Assembly (NCBI GenBank): GCA_963677445.2 | Contig: CAXXGF010000073.1 | Span: 1 to 64,000 of the forward strand | Source of the DNA: G963677445 sp963677445 | GTDB lineage: Bacteria > Bacteroidota > Ignavibacteria > Ignavibacteriales > Melioribacteraceae | Reading direction: 5' to 3' | DNA: 64,000 nt | Shown: piece by piece, positions 7,464-16,052 of the stretch | How positions within the stretch are numbered: position 1 is the stretch's first letter | How the letters are laid out: every line of letters starts with the position of its first letter | The notes under the pieces: model-generated | The model's database searches: none | What the model was told of the DNA's origin: nothing | What the model saw: the letters and a program-made list of their open reading frames with translations, nothing else | Program-made: the position numbers and the translations under genes

Positions 7464-8762
7464 TTAATATCCAAAGAATTTTGGTATGAACAATGACAGT
7501 TCAGGTATGTATGTTACAAGCAGCAGGGCTACAAACATCGCGATAAACATAGGGATAAGCGGCTTTATTACTTTGGTTATCGGCAGATTGGCGACAGAAC
7601 ACCCGACAAAAAGCACACTTCCAACCGGCGGTGTACAAAGTCCCACACTAAGATTCATGACCATTATTATTCCGAAATGAATCGGGTCAACACCGAGCTG
7701 CATAACAACCGGCAGAAATATCGGGGTGAAAATCAATACTGCCGGGGTCATATCCATGAATGTGCCGATAAAAAGCAATATAATGTTAATAATAATCAGA
7801 ATTACAATTTTATTACTCGAAAGCGCGAGTAATGCTTCGGCGACATTCTGCGGAATATTTTCATAGGCCATAACCCAGCTCATTGCCATTGAAGTTCCCA
7901 CCAGCAGCATAACAATAGCTGTTGTTGAGGCGCTGCTTAATAATATTTGCGGAAGGTCTTTAAGTTTTATCTCTTTATAAATAAAAACCGAAAGAATAAA
8001 TGCGTAAAGAACCGCGACAGCCGAAGCTTCGGTAGCGGTGAAGTAACCGGCGACAATACCCCCGATTACAATTACAATAAGCAGTAAACTAGGGATAGCG
8101 TCGAGAAGTTTTTTGATAGAATCGCTGAAGGTTATTTCAACATTAACCTTGTAGTTTTGCCTCTTCGCGTGAATAAAGGCCACCAGCATTAGTGAAAGCC
8201 CGAGGATAATACCGGGAATATAACCGGCGATAAAAAGCGCGGCAATTGATACACCCCCGCTCGCGAGTGAATATACTATAAGTACATTACTGGGGGGGAT
8301 TATCAAGCCGGTGGTCGCGGAGGTAATATTGACCGCGGCAGAGAAATTTTTATCATAACCTTCCTTTTCCATGACCGGGGTCATAAAACCACCTATTGCC
8401 GAGGCTGCAGCCACTGCCGATCCCGAGATTGCTCCGAAGAACATGGCCGCGAGAATATTTACAAAAGCGAGTCCGCCAGGCAGCCTGCCAACAATCACCT
8501 TGGCGAAATCAATCAGCCTGCGCGCTATTCCTCCGCTGTTCATCAATTGCCCGGCAAGGATAAAAAACGGTATAGCGAGCAGAGCAAAACTATCGATTCC
8601 TGTGGCAGTTCTCTGGGCAATGGTTGTAACCGAGGGGAGTGAAGAAATACTTATAAGCATCGTGAGAAGACTCGAAATACCGATGCTGTAGGAAATGGGC
8701 ACTCCGATTGACAGGAGAATTAAAAATGATACTACTAATACTGTAACTTCAAATAATTCCAT
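7464..8762 (-). CDS. TRAP transporter large permease (DctM-like)
   Basis: The 432-residue, extremely hydrophobic protein has about twelve membrane segments. Family-typical features include GxPxxYSIG near the start, the PFFILAGQLMNSGGIARRL segment, and GLCTPPVGSVLFVGC near residue 370. It is the ion-coupled channel subunit of a tripartite ATP-independent periplasmic transporter in the inner membrane. The genes for its small permease and binding protein precede it. The catabolic neighbours suggest galacturonate, unsaturated galacturonate or short oligogalacturonides as cargo. This is context inference, because TRAP families carry many acids. Confidence 0.93.
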   Translation of the reverse strand: MELFEVTVLVVSFLILLSIGVPISYSIGISSLLTMLISISSLPSVTTIAQRTATGIDSFALLAIPFFILAGQLMNSGGIARRLIDFAKVIVGRLPGGLAFVNILAAMFFGAISGSAVAAASAIGGFMTPVMEKEGYDKNFSAAVNITSATTGLIIPPSNVLIVYSLASGGVSIAALFIAGYIPGIILGLSLMLVAFIHAKRQNYKVNVEITFSDSIKKLLDAIPSLLLIVIVIGGIVAGYFTATEASAVAVLYAFILSVFIYKEIKLKDLPQILLSSASTTAIVMLLVGTSMAMSWVMAYENIPQNVAEALLALSSNKIVILIIINIILLFIGTFMDMTPAVLIFTPIFLPVVMQLGVDPIHFGIIMVMNLSVGLCTPPVGSVLFVGCSVANLPITKVIKPLIPMFIAMFVALLLVTYIPELSLFIPKFFGY

Positions 8763-8779
8763 TTGTGTATCCGTATTAT

Positions 8780-9268
8780 TTAAGCAGATCTGATCTTATT
8801 AATTTCTTCGATAATAAAGTAGAGTGAATAAAACATCATTATCAGGCCGCTGAGGGGAAGAACCGTATAAACATAGCCAAGTGGAATCTGGAGCGCGGCC
8901 GAGATCTGGTTGAGTGAGAGAGTAATATTAACCAGGTTGAAACCGCCAATCACCAGGGCAAAAAGTGAAAAAAGAAAAATGAAAAGTTGAATGATTATTT
9001 CCAGCCATGAGCGGTTTACTGATTTTAACTTTAATGAGAGCAGATCGATAGCGAGGTGCATTTTTTGTCCGGCGACATATCCGGCTCCTAATACGCCAAG
9101 CCAGATAAGAGTGTACCGGGCGAGTTCTTCAGTATATGAGCTGGGGTCCTGTAAAATAAACCGGGTAAATACCTGCCACAAAACATTTAAAGTCATCAGC
9201 GCCATCAGAATAATAAGCGCCCATCTGATGACAGAGTCAAGTTTTAATTTTATTGTTGATAAAATCAT
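8780..9268 (-). CDS. TRAP transporter small permease (DctQ-like)
   Basis: A 162-residue protein with four membrane helices (about residues 14-36, 48-66, 88-112 and 128-150), the normal architecture and length for DctQ. The motif EELARYTLIWLGVLGAGY near residues 43-60 is typical. Its start codon overlaps the stop of the binding-protein gene by four bases (ATGA), showing translational coupling, and the large permease gene follows after 17 bp. It partners with the large permease in the inner membrane. Confidence 0.92.
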   Translation of the reverse strand: MILSTIKLKLDSVIRWALIILMALMTLNVLWQVFTRFILQDPSSYTEELARYTLIWLGVLGAGYVAGQKMHLAIDLLSLKLKSVNRSWLEIIIQLFIFLFSLFALVIGGFNLVNITLSLNQISAALQIPLGYVYTVLPLSGLIMMFYSLYFIIEEINKIRSA

Positions 9269-10245
9269 TTCACATCTTTGATTTTTTTTATGAGATTGTA
9301 AATTTCTGTTTCAGACTTATAAGATTCGAGAAGTTCTTTAACCTTTTCCTGAAAAGGAGCCTTATCGGGATAGGTGACAGTAACGCCCGCCTCCTGCACA
9401 GCTTTAAGGGATTTCGCGGTCGATTCCTTCCACAGTTTTTTCTGATATTCATATGATTCGAGCACTGCTTCCTTAATCCAGGTCTTTTCCTGGTCGGAAA
9501 GGTTGTCCCAGACAACAGTGCTTATGATCAGTACATCGGGCACCGCTGTATGTTCATCAAGTGAAAAATATTTGCATACTTCGTAATGTCTCGAAGTGAA
9601 AAAACTGGGGGGATTGTTTTCAGCGCCATCAACGACACCCTGCTGTAAAGCTGTATAAAGTTCACCCCAGGCGATCGGGGTTGCCGAAGCACCGAGGGAG
9701 TTGACAAGTTTCACAGATGTCGCGCTTTCCTGGGTTCTTATTTTCAGCCCGGTAAGATCAGCCGGAGTATTAATCGGCTTATCCTTAACGTAGAAGCTTC
9801 TGCTTCCGGCGTCATAAAAACATAAACCGCGCAGCCTGAATTTCTGTGGACTGAGGAGCAGATCGAGTCCGACTTTCCCTTCAAAAACATGGAATTTGTG
9901 AGTTTCATCCCTGAAAATATAAGGAAGGCTGAACACTTTAAAATCAGGTACAAAACCTTCCAGCACCGATGAAGAAACTTTTGTCATCGCGAGGCTGCCG
10001 ATCTGAAGCAATTCAAGACATTCCCGCTCTGTTCCAAGCTGCTGACTCGGGTAAACCGTTATCTGCATCTGACCGCCAGATTTTTCCTTTACTTTTTCGG
10101 CCAGGTATTCCATTGCCTGGTGAACAGGATGAGATTGATCAAGCCCGTGTCCGATTTTTAATTTTGTTACATTACTTACCTCCCGACATGAAAATAAAAG
10201 CGAAAATATCAGGAGGAACAAAGCCAATTTCATCAAATTTTTCAT
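9265..10245 (-). CDS. TRAP transporter substrate-binding lipoprotein (DctP-like)
   Basis: The 326-residue binding protein has a lipoprotein signal ending in LFSC at residues about 17-20. In DctP proteins the conserved Arg in the KIRTQES segment (near residue 160) grips the substrate carboxylate, and GVVDGAENNPPSFF near 205 is the other signature. The carboxylate-binding Arg fits a uronate ligand. It is the first gene of the dctP-dctQ-dctM trio and is separated from the HAD gene by about 75 bp, which may include a minor promoter. A lipid anchor is unusual for classical TRAP binding proteins but common in this phylum. Confidence 0.92.
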   Translation of the reverse strand: MKNLMKLALFLLIFSLLFSCREVSNVTKLKIGHGLDQSHPVHQAMEYLAEKVKEKSGGQMQITVYPSQQLGTERECLELLQIGSLAMTKVSSSVLEGFVPDFKVFSLPYIFRDETHKFHVFEGKVGLDLLLSPQKFRLRGLCFYDAGSRSFYVKDKPINTPADLTGLKIRTQESATSVKLVNSLGASATPIAWGELYTALQQGVVDGAENNPPSFFTSRHYEVCKYFSLDEHTAVPDVLIISTVVWDNLSDQEKTWIKEAVLESYEYQKKLWKESTAKSLKAVQEAGVTVTYPDKAPFQEKVKELLESYKSETEIYNLIKKIKDVK

Positions 10246-10321
10246 TTACAATTTCTACTCAATATTATTGTGAAGTAGTCTGTGTATCTTCTACCGGGTA
10301 AAATAAATATAATAATTATTT

Positions 10322-11215
10322 TTACCAGGAGGGGAATTCAGGCAGGTAGTTCTCAAACTCTTTGATTAGAGCTTCTTCATAACTGCCTTTATAAGTACCG
10401 TTAAAAAATTTATCAAGTGACTCATTATGGAATCTTTCCCAGGATGTTTCCTCATGGCCGGGATTGATGGGATAAAATAACACACCGTTTGCTTTCGCCG
10501 CTTTCATATCGCCGGGAGCGTCCCCTATCATCAGAATTTTATTATCCTCATATTTTCCTTTTGCTCCAAATTTCAGATGTTCGGTCTTTGTCCCGAATTC
10601 CTGACCGGCGATAATGGAAACATATTTTTTGATATCATTTTCTTCCCATTCCCGTGTTAACGCTTCAACCGGAGTCTGGGAAATCACCATCGCGTCAGCT
10701 TTGGATGAGAGTTTTTCGAGCGATTCTCTCATAAAAGGGAAGGGGGGAATTCCATGCACCATTTTTGCGATATCCCTGTTGATCTGTTCTGACCATTCCA
10801 GGGCTTTTGAAATTGTCTGGTCGTTTGTTTTTTCTTTGTATTCGGCCAGGGTTTTATTGCCAAGCCTTGTCTCATTTTTTGTCCATTCAATTAGAGAGCT
10901 GAGGTCAGGCAGCTTCGCGTTGCGGGCTAAAACCTCTTTTCTTTCAGAAAGAAGTTCAATAACTCTTATCAAAGCCGGAAAACGGTTAACTCCCCTGGTT
11001 TTGGAATAAAGATTAACAAAGTCCCACGCGTCCCGGACATATTTGGATATAGTCTGCAGATTCCAAAATAAAATAGTATTAGGACAGAAACATTCTTTAT
11101 GTTTTATTTCCATCGTATCGAAGGCGCATCCGTCGGAGTCAATGCCAATAAAATAATCTTTTGTCGGTTTTATATTTTTTAATATTTCATGAGGATTATT
11201 CATGTTGTTCACCAT
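10322..11215 (-). CDS. HAD-superfamily hydrolase of unknown substrate in the hexuronate operon
   Basis: A 297-residue cytosolic protein with the HAD signature DSDGCAFD near residue 27 (nucleophile and acid/base Asp), a Ser/Thr in MVISQTP near 172, and the acidic motif GDAPGDMKAA near 230. The region between motifs I and II is about 140 residues and would form a large helical cap. These features support a phosphatase for a small phosphorylated metabolite. Position between the PFK-type gene and the TRAP genes suggests a role in uronate catabolism or detoxifying a phosphorylated dead-end product. Substrate unknown. The alternative ATG five codons downstream is equally possible as a start. Confidence 0.8.
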   Translation of the reverse strand: MVNNMNNPHEILKNIKPTKDYFIGIDSDGCAFDTMEIKHKECFCPNTILFWNLQTISKYVRDAWDFVNLYSKTRGVNRFPALIRVIELLSERKEVLARNAKLPDLSSLIEWTKNETRLGNKTLAEYKEKTNDQTISKALEWSEQINRDIAKMVHGIPPFPFMRESLEKLSSKADAMVISQTPVEALTREWEENDIKKYVSIIAGQEFGTKTEHLKFGAKGKYEDNKILMIGDAPGDMKAAKANGVLFYPINPGHEETSWERFHNESLDKFFNGTYKGSYEEALIKEFENYLPEFPSW

Positions 11216-11220
11216 AATTG

Positions 11221-12510
11221 TTAGTCAGCCTGGGGAGTGTAATTATCGAGCTTTTTATCAGCGAAGATCTGTTTAAATTGCGTGAATCTCTGCCTGCCGT
11301 TTATTATTGGCACGGAAACCCAGTCCTCGCCGATTAATGGTCTGACGTAATCGAGAAAATCATCTGTCACATCTATTTTGTTATCAGTAAGCCATTCTTT
11401 CGGGAAAAATCTTTCTGAAAGGGCGACCTTTTCGAGAGGCACTTTATCGTATCTTACGTTATAGATCATCCCGGGTTCACGAAGAATAGTGGCCATCCAT
11501 CCGTTGCCGTCATTCATCGCAATATCTACCGCTTTCTGACCAACTTTATAAGCTTCATCCAGATCGATTAACGATGCGTAAATGATCGCGTTTCTCTGAT
11601 CTGTTCCCATAACCTGCCCGCGCGCTTTCCCCTTGACCGGTAATCCTTTTTCATTGAGATAATTTACAACCTTCTGGAAAACCGATATTTTGCTGGAGCC
11701 GAATGAAGTGTGTCCGAATGAGTCTTTTACATCGCCGACGCCGCCGACATCAAAACCTTCGCTGATAACCACGATGCATCTGCCATCTTTATTAAGCTGA
11801 TCATTTACATTGTCGGCAAGGTTTTCGAGCGACAGCCCCGATTCTGTAGTATATATCTGGAGAGGCATTTCTCTTTTGGGATCAGCAAGTCTCGCAGCCG
11901 CCGGGATATACCCGATTTTTCTTCCCATTGCCTGGATAACCATAACAGGATCGGCGGGGGAGGAACCCATATTTTCTTCATTAGCGTTCTGGATAATATG
12001 AGACCAGTACCTGGCCACACTGCCATAACCGGGTGTGTGATCGATCAGTTTGAATTCACTGTCTCCCACATCATTATCAATTGTTTTCGGTACACCAACC
12101 GCCACCAGTTCAAGGCCGTTTTCACGCGCGAGTTCACTTACTTTATAGGCTGTATGCTGGGAATCATTACCACCAATGTAGAAAAAATAGCCTATATTAT
12201 GAGCTCTGATAACTTCCATAACCCGGGCAAAATCTTTATCCTGGTGTTCTTTCAGTTTATAACGGCAGGTGCCTATGCTTCCGGCTGCCGGGGTGGTCCT
12301 GAGAAGAGCTACCTCTTCTTCATTCTGAGCGGAAAGGTCAAGAAGTTCTTCTTTAAGCACACCTTCGATTCCGTGCCATCCGCCATAGACAGAACCGAAT
12401 ACTTCAGGGAATTTTTTGCATGTTTCGACAATTCCCCTGAGTGAATTGTTGATAACAGGAGATGGGCCTCCTGATTGAGCCACCAAAACATTTTTTGACA
12501 TAATTAACAC
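11221..12510 (-). CDS. Phosphofructokinase-family kinase (PPi-PFK-type clade)
   Basis: The 429-residue protein is a PfkA-superfamily phosphotransferase. It has QSGGPSPVIN near the start, IGGNDS near residue 104, PKTIDND near 130 and QAMGRKIG near 195. The Asp after GGN and the Lys in PKTIDND are features of pyrophosphate-dependent enzymes, whereas ATP enzymes have GGDG and PGTIDND. The known reaction is fructose-6-phosphate to fructose-1,6-bisphosphate. In this operon the expected KDG kinase is missing, so activity on KDG or another acid is conceivable but unproven. It follows uxuA after 36 bp and precedes the HAD gene by 5 bp. The ATG three codons downstream could be the start. Confidence 0.85.
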   Translation of the reverse strand: MLIMSKNVLVAQSGGPSPVINNSLRGIVETCKKFPEVFGSVYGGWHGIEGVLKEELLDLSAQNEEEVALLRTTPAAGSIGTCRYKLKEHQDKDFARVMEVIRAHNIGYFFYIGGNDSQHTAYKVSELARENGLELVAVGVPKTIDNDVGDSEFKLIDHTPGYGSVARYWSHIIQNANEENMGSSPADPVMVIQAMGRKIGYIPAAARLADPKREMPLQIYTTESGLSLENLADNVNDQLNKDGRCIVVISEGFDVGGVGDVKDSFGHTSFGSSKISVFQKVVNYLNEKGLPVKGKARGQVMGTDQRNAIIYASLIDLDEAYKVGQKAVDIAMNDGNGWMATILREPGMIYNVRYDKVPLEKVALSERFFPKEWLTDNKIDVTDDFLDYVRPLIGEDWVSVPIINGRQRFTQFKQIFADKKLDNYTPQAD

Positions 12511-12546
12511 CTAATGAATTTATAATAATATCATATTTTTCATTTA

Positions 12547-13764
12547 TCAGATCAGGCCGCTTTTTTCTATTCCCAGTTCAAGACCTCTTAATTCAGCCAT
12601 ACCCCGCAGCAGGCCGATAGCGGAATAACCGGGATTTGTTTTCTTTTTAAGATCATCCAGAATTGTATGCCCGTGATCGGCGCGCATCGGTATCTGTTCA
12701 TCCTGCCGGTGCGCCGAATGTCTCTTTTTCTGTTCTTTCAGTATCGCTTTAATTACTTCATACATATTCACATCACCACGAAGATGGCCCGCTTCATGGA
12801 ATGAACCTTCTCCATCACGTTGCGTGCTTCGAAGATGTGCAAAGTTTAATCTTGAACCATACCTGTCAATAATTCCGACAAGATCATTATCGGGACGCAC
12901 ACCGAGTGAACCGGTGCACAATGTAAAACCGTTAAACACCGAGTCATATTGATTCAGCAGCCACGCTATATCCTCCTCTGTGCTGACAATCCTGGGCAGA
13001 CCAAAAAGGGGAATAGGAGGATCATCAGGGTGAATTGCCATTTTTACACCTGCTTCTTCAGCCACAGGGATAACCGCTTTCAGAAAATATGAAAGATTTG
13101 AACGATATTTATCAAAATCGATCTGACTATATTCTTCCAGTTTTCCCCTGAACTGATCAATTGAATATCCTTCCTGCCCGCCCGGAAGTCCGGCGATTAT
13201 ATTTTTCTGAAGAATATAACGTTCTTCATCTGACATCGATTCATACTTTTCTCCGGCTCTCTCCAGAAGTTGAACCGAATAGTCTTTATCAGCTTCCTTT
13301 CTCCGCAACATAAACACATCAAAAACAATAAACTCAACGATATCAAACGCGAGAGCTTTCGCGCCATCCTCAAGTTCCATGGCGAGATTCGTTCTGGTCC
13401 AGTCGACAACAGGCATAAAATTATAGCAGACAGTATCAACCCCGACCCAGCCGACATTTCTTAAACTTTGTTTATAATTCTCAATCCATTTGTCTCTTTC
13501 AGATTTGCCAAGTTTAATATCTTCATGAACCGGAATACTTTCTATAACACTCCAGTTCAGTCCTCTTTTCTTTGGAGGATTTTTTGAAAAATCCCATTCA
13601 ATAATTCGTTTTCTTTTTTCCAGCTCTTCAACGGACCAAACCTCCCCGATGGGAATCTCATGAAGGGCGGAAACAATGCCTGTAGCTCCGGCCTGGCGGA
13701 TATCGGTAAGGGTTACCGGATCTGAAGGTCCGTACCATCTCCATGTCTGAATCATTCTCATCAA
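12547..13764 (-). CDS. uxuA: D-mannonate dehydratase
   Basis: The 405-residue protein matches UxuA from the opening TWRWYGPSDPVTL to the end. It dehydrates D-mannonate to KDG in the cytoplasm using a divalent metal. Conserved stretches include MAIHPDDPP near residue 240 and TLCTGSLGVRPDND near 275, with His in LRGDVNMYEV context near 330, which supply metal ligands in the xylose-isomerase-like barrel. It lies between eda and the PFK-type gene. The preceding step, fructuronate reduction (UxuB), has no canonical gene in the window. Confidence 0.95.
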   Translation of the reverse strand: MMRMIQTWRWYGPSDPVTLTDIRQAGATGIVSALHEIPIGEVWSVEELEKRKRIIEWDFSKNPPKKRGLNWSVIESIPVHEDIKLGKSERDKWIENYKQSLRNVGWVGVDTVCYNFMPVVDWTRTNLAMELEDGAKALAFDIVEFIVFDVFMLRRKEADKDYSVQLLERAGEKYESMSDEERYILQKNIIAGLPGGQEGYSIDQFRGKLEEYSQIDFDKYRSNLSYFLKAVIPVAEEAGVKMAIHPDDPPIPLFGLPRIVSTEEDIAWLLNQYDSVFNGFTLCTGSLGVRPDNDLVGIIDRYGSRLNFAHLRSTQRDGEGSFHEAGHLRGDVNMYEVIKAILKEQKKRHSAHRQDEQIPMRADHGHTILDDLKKKTNPGYSAIGLLRGMAELRGLELGIEKSGLI

Positions 13765-13840
13765 TTTATCTCCATATCATTATATACTTGTCTGCCATTA
13801 GTAATAGGTATTCTGTCAATCGGAAATATTTCAATTCCAT

Positions 13841-14476
13841 TTACATGCCAAGGTTTTTACATAATTTTTTCGCGTTGTCTGTTAATTTCTGAAAATCGTT
13901 GTTTTCAATAGCCTTTTTATCGACGAGAGCCGATCCAATGCCGACCGCGCTGGCTCCATGGTTTATCCATTCAATAGCGTTATCGAGGTTTACTCCTCCG
14001 GTAGGGATTACCTGAAGGTGGGGAAGAGGAGCTTTGATCGATTTAATAAAACTCATTCCAAGATTATCAGCCGGAAATATTTTAACAAAATCTGCTCCGG
14101 TTTCATAAGCCGTCTGAATTTCTGTGGGAGTGAAACAACCCGGGATAGCGACAAAATCTCTATCGATGACCGAGTTTACTATTTCCGGTTTGAATATAGG
14201 GCTCACAACAAATTTAGCTCCTGAATCTAACGCTTTCAGGGCGGTTACGGAGTCAGTTACAGATCCTACTCCGAGAGTAATGTCATCCCCGAATTCTTTA
14301 GCGGTTTTATCGAGAAGCTGAATTGCGCCCGGAATTGTCATAGTTAATTCTATTCCGCCGATTCCTCCCTTAAGGAGAGCTTCTATTACCTTTAAAAGAT
14401 TTGAGGGATCTTTCATCCTGACTACAGCGAGCGCTTTCCGCGCCAATATTTCCTTTTTTATATTTTCTCTGCTCAT
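13841..14476 (-). CDS. eda: 2-keto-3-deoxy-6-phosphogluconate (KDPG) aldolase
   Basis: A 211-residue class I aldolase of the KDPG/KHG family. The Glu in GIELTMT near residue 44 and the Schiff-base Lys in FVKIFPAD near 130 are present, with PTGGVN near 160 for phosphate binding. It splits KDPG to pyruvate and glyceraldehyde-3-phosphate, the final step of the uronate pathway. It follows uxaE after only 4 bp and is followed by uxuA after 76 bp. Its presence implies that KDG is phosphorylated in this organism, although no PfkB-type KdgK is encoded nearby. Confidence 0.95.
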   Translation of the reverse strand: MSRENIKKEILARKALAVVRMKDPSNLLKVIEALLKGGIGGIELTMTIPGAIQLLDKTAKEFGDDITLGVGSVTDSVTALKALDSGAKFVVSPIFKPEIVNSVIDRDFVAIPGCFTPTEIQTAYETGADFVKIFPADNLGMSFIKSIKAPLPHLQVIPTGGVNLDNAIEWINHGASAVGIGSALVDKKAIENNDFQKLTDNAKKLCKNLGM

Positions 14477-14480
14477 AGTT

Positions 14481-16031
14481 TTATTTAAATGGATTCAGAT
14501 GGTTATTAAAATGATTGGTTATGAATTTATAATGCAGCTCTTCATTGTTTTTCAGACAGTCAAGAATCATATCTTTAAATAGATATTTGCCTTCATCATC
14601 TGTTTCGGTAAGCACTTTTCCAAAAGTAACGTGAAGTACCTGCCGCGCGTCATCCTTCGTGAAAAGATCTTCGAGTTCTTTATCGGAATACTCTGAAGCG
14701 GAATTAACTTTTTCCAGTTGAGCTGATACGTGGTAAGTATTCTTTTCTTTTGAATAAAGGTCTCTCGAAAAATCAAGAATTTTACGGAATTCATCCGGTT
14801 GCGCTACGGCAACAACCTTAAGGGCTTCAAGGTAACTTGTTCCGGCGGTTTTAACATGGGTGAATCCCCGCTTTAAGGAACCAATTGCTTTGTAGACTCC
14901 GAATTTATCACTGCCCGAATGAAGACTTATTTTGTAGGAACCAAAGTATTCAGCAATTTTTACATGTTTTAGATATTCCTCTGAAAAAATATTTATATCC
15001 CCTTTATAGTCAATACCTTTTTCAAATTCACCGATGAACCGGGGGGCGAGGCTTATTATCTTTACTTCGAGTCTGTTCAGCTCGGAAGCCATAAAAAAGT
15101 GCTCGAAGGGAGTAGTTATCGATTCGGTTTCATCAACAGAAATTTCAACCTCCCAGGGCAACTCAGAATAATTACTGCTTATATGATCATATAAAGTTTT
15201 AATATGGGCAACAGCATTACAGTATTTAACGGCCGCGCGGAGAACATTTTCGTAACGGGGATTGATCTTTAATCCTTCACCCAGGTCGAAATGTTTATCG
15301 GTATATCTTTTCGAAAGTTCATCAAAACTGTCATTAAGGATATTCCAATTTAAACCGGCAGTTATCTTTTCAAGCTCTTCTACTGAAACTGAGTCTGCTT
15401 CATTGATAACGAATTCACCGGGATCAAATGTAAACATAGTGAATCCGTCTTTAATCATCAGGTCGATATCATCAGTCGTCTTGAGGTGATCGGCATCTGC
15501 TCCAAATCCCTCTTTGTAGCCTTCCTGCATTACTGCCCATACCGCGGCGTCCATTACCTCGGAGGGAGTCCGTTTTGTTCTTGTGAGCTCCCTGATCGAC
15601 TGCTGCGCCAAAACAGGTTTGAATCCGCTTCCTTTAAGCGAACGCAGATGAGCGGGGTTTGCCAATCCGATTCTGTCTCCGAAACCAAAAGAATTGGCCA
15701 GACCGAGAAGCCGGGGTTTCAGAAATGGAAATGTTTCCTGAAGAATTAATACATTTTTATGGCTGAGTCTGCATTGCCTCACAAAAACATTATCTTCGTC
15801 AGTATTGATTTTCACACCCTCAAATGAGAGGAAAAAATCAGACGCGTCATCATTTGAGATGATAAATAATGACTTTTCATCATTGAGGAGGCCAATAAAA
15901 AGAGTATGGGATTTATATTCAGTTATGGATTTGGGGTAAACCAGTATTGTCTGACCGGTTCCAACATTCAGTTCAGAGCATATGTTATCCCCGCCGGATT
16001 CAGAAATCCTTTTTATTTCTTGAATAATCAT
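14481..16031 (-). CDS. uxaE: Tagaturonate epimerase (UxaE family)
   Basis: The 516-residue protein matches the UxaE family, first characterised in Thermotoga, which epimerises D-tagaturonate to D-fructuronate and so replaces the altronate branch (UxaB/UxaA). Recognisable family stretches are IRELTRTKRTPSEVMDAA near residue 145 and ADADHLKTTDDID near 180, followed by FTFDPGEFV near 200. A set of His/Asp/Glu residues in ADADHLK, EISVDET and SLHSGSDKFG probably binds metal. It lies 22 bp after uxaC and 4 bp before eda. Cytosolic. The family call is strong from context and these segments together. Confidence 0.9.
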   Translation of the reverse strand: MIIQEIKRISESGGDNICSELNVGTGQTILVYPKSITEYKSHTLFIGLLNDEKSLFIISNDDASDFFLSFEGVKINTDEDNVFVRQCRLSHKNVLILQETFPFLKPRLLGLANSFGFGDRIGLANPAHLRSLKGSGFKPVLAQQSIRELTRTKRTPSEVMDAAVWAVMQEGYKEGFGADADHLKTTDDIDLMIKDGFTMFTFDPGEFVINEADSVSVEELEKITAGLNWNILNDSFDELSKRYTDKHFDLGEGLKINPRYENVLRAAVKYCNAVAHIKTLYDHISSNYSELPWEVEISVDETESITTPFEHFFMASELNRLEVKIISLAPRFIGEFEKGIDYKGDINIFSEEYLKHVKIAEYFGSYKISLHSGSDKFGVYKAIGSLKRGFTHVKTAGTSYLEALKVVAVAQPDEFRKILDFSRDLYSKEKNTYHVSAQLEKVNSASEYSDKELEDLFTKDDARQVLHVTFGKVLTETDDEGKYLFKDMILDCLKNNEELHYKFITNHFNNHLNPFK

Positions 16032-16052
16032 TTGAGTACCTGTAGTGGAAGT

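Noticed and set aside
11221..12510. GGND instead of GGDD/GGDG as a novel active-site change in the PFK-type protein
   Set aside because: From memory this variant is typical of one established PPi-PFK clade, so it is not unusual by itself.
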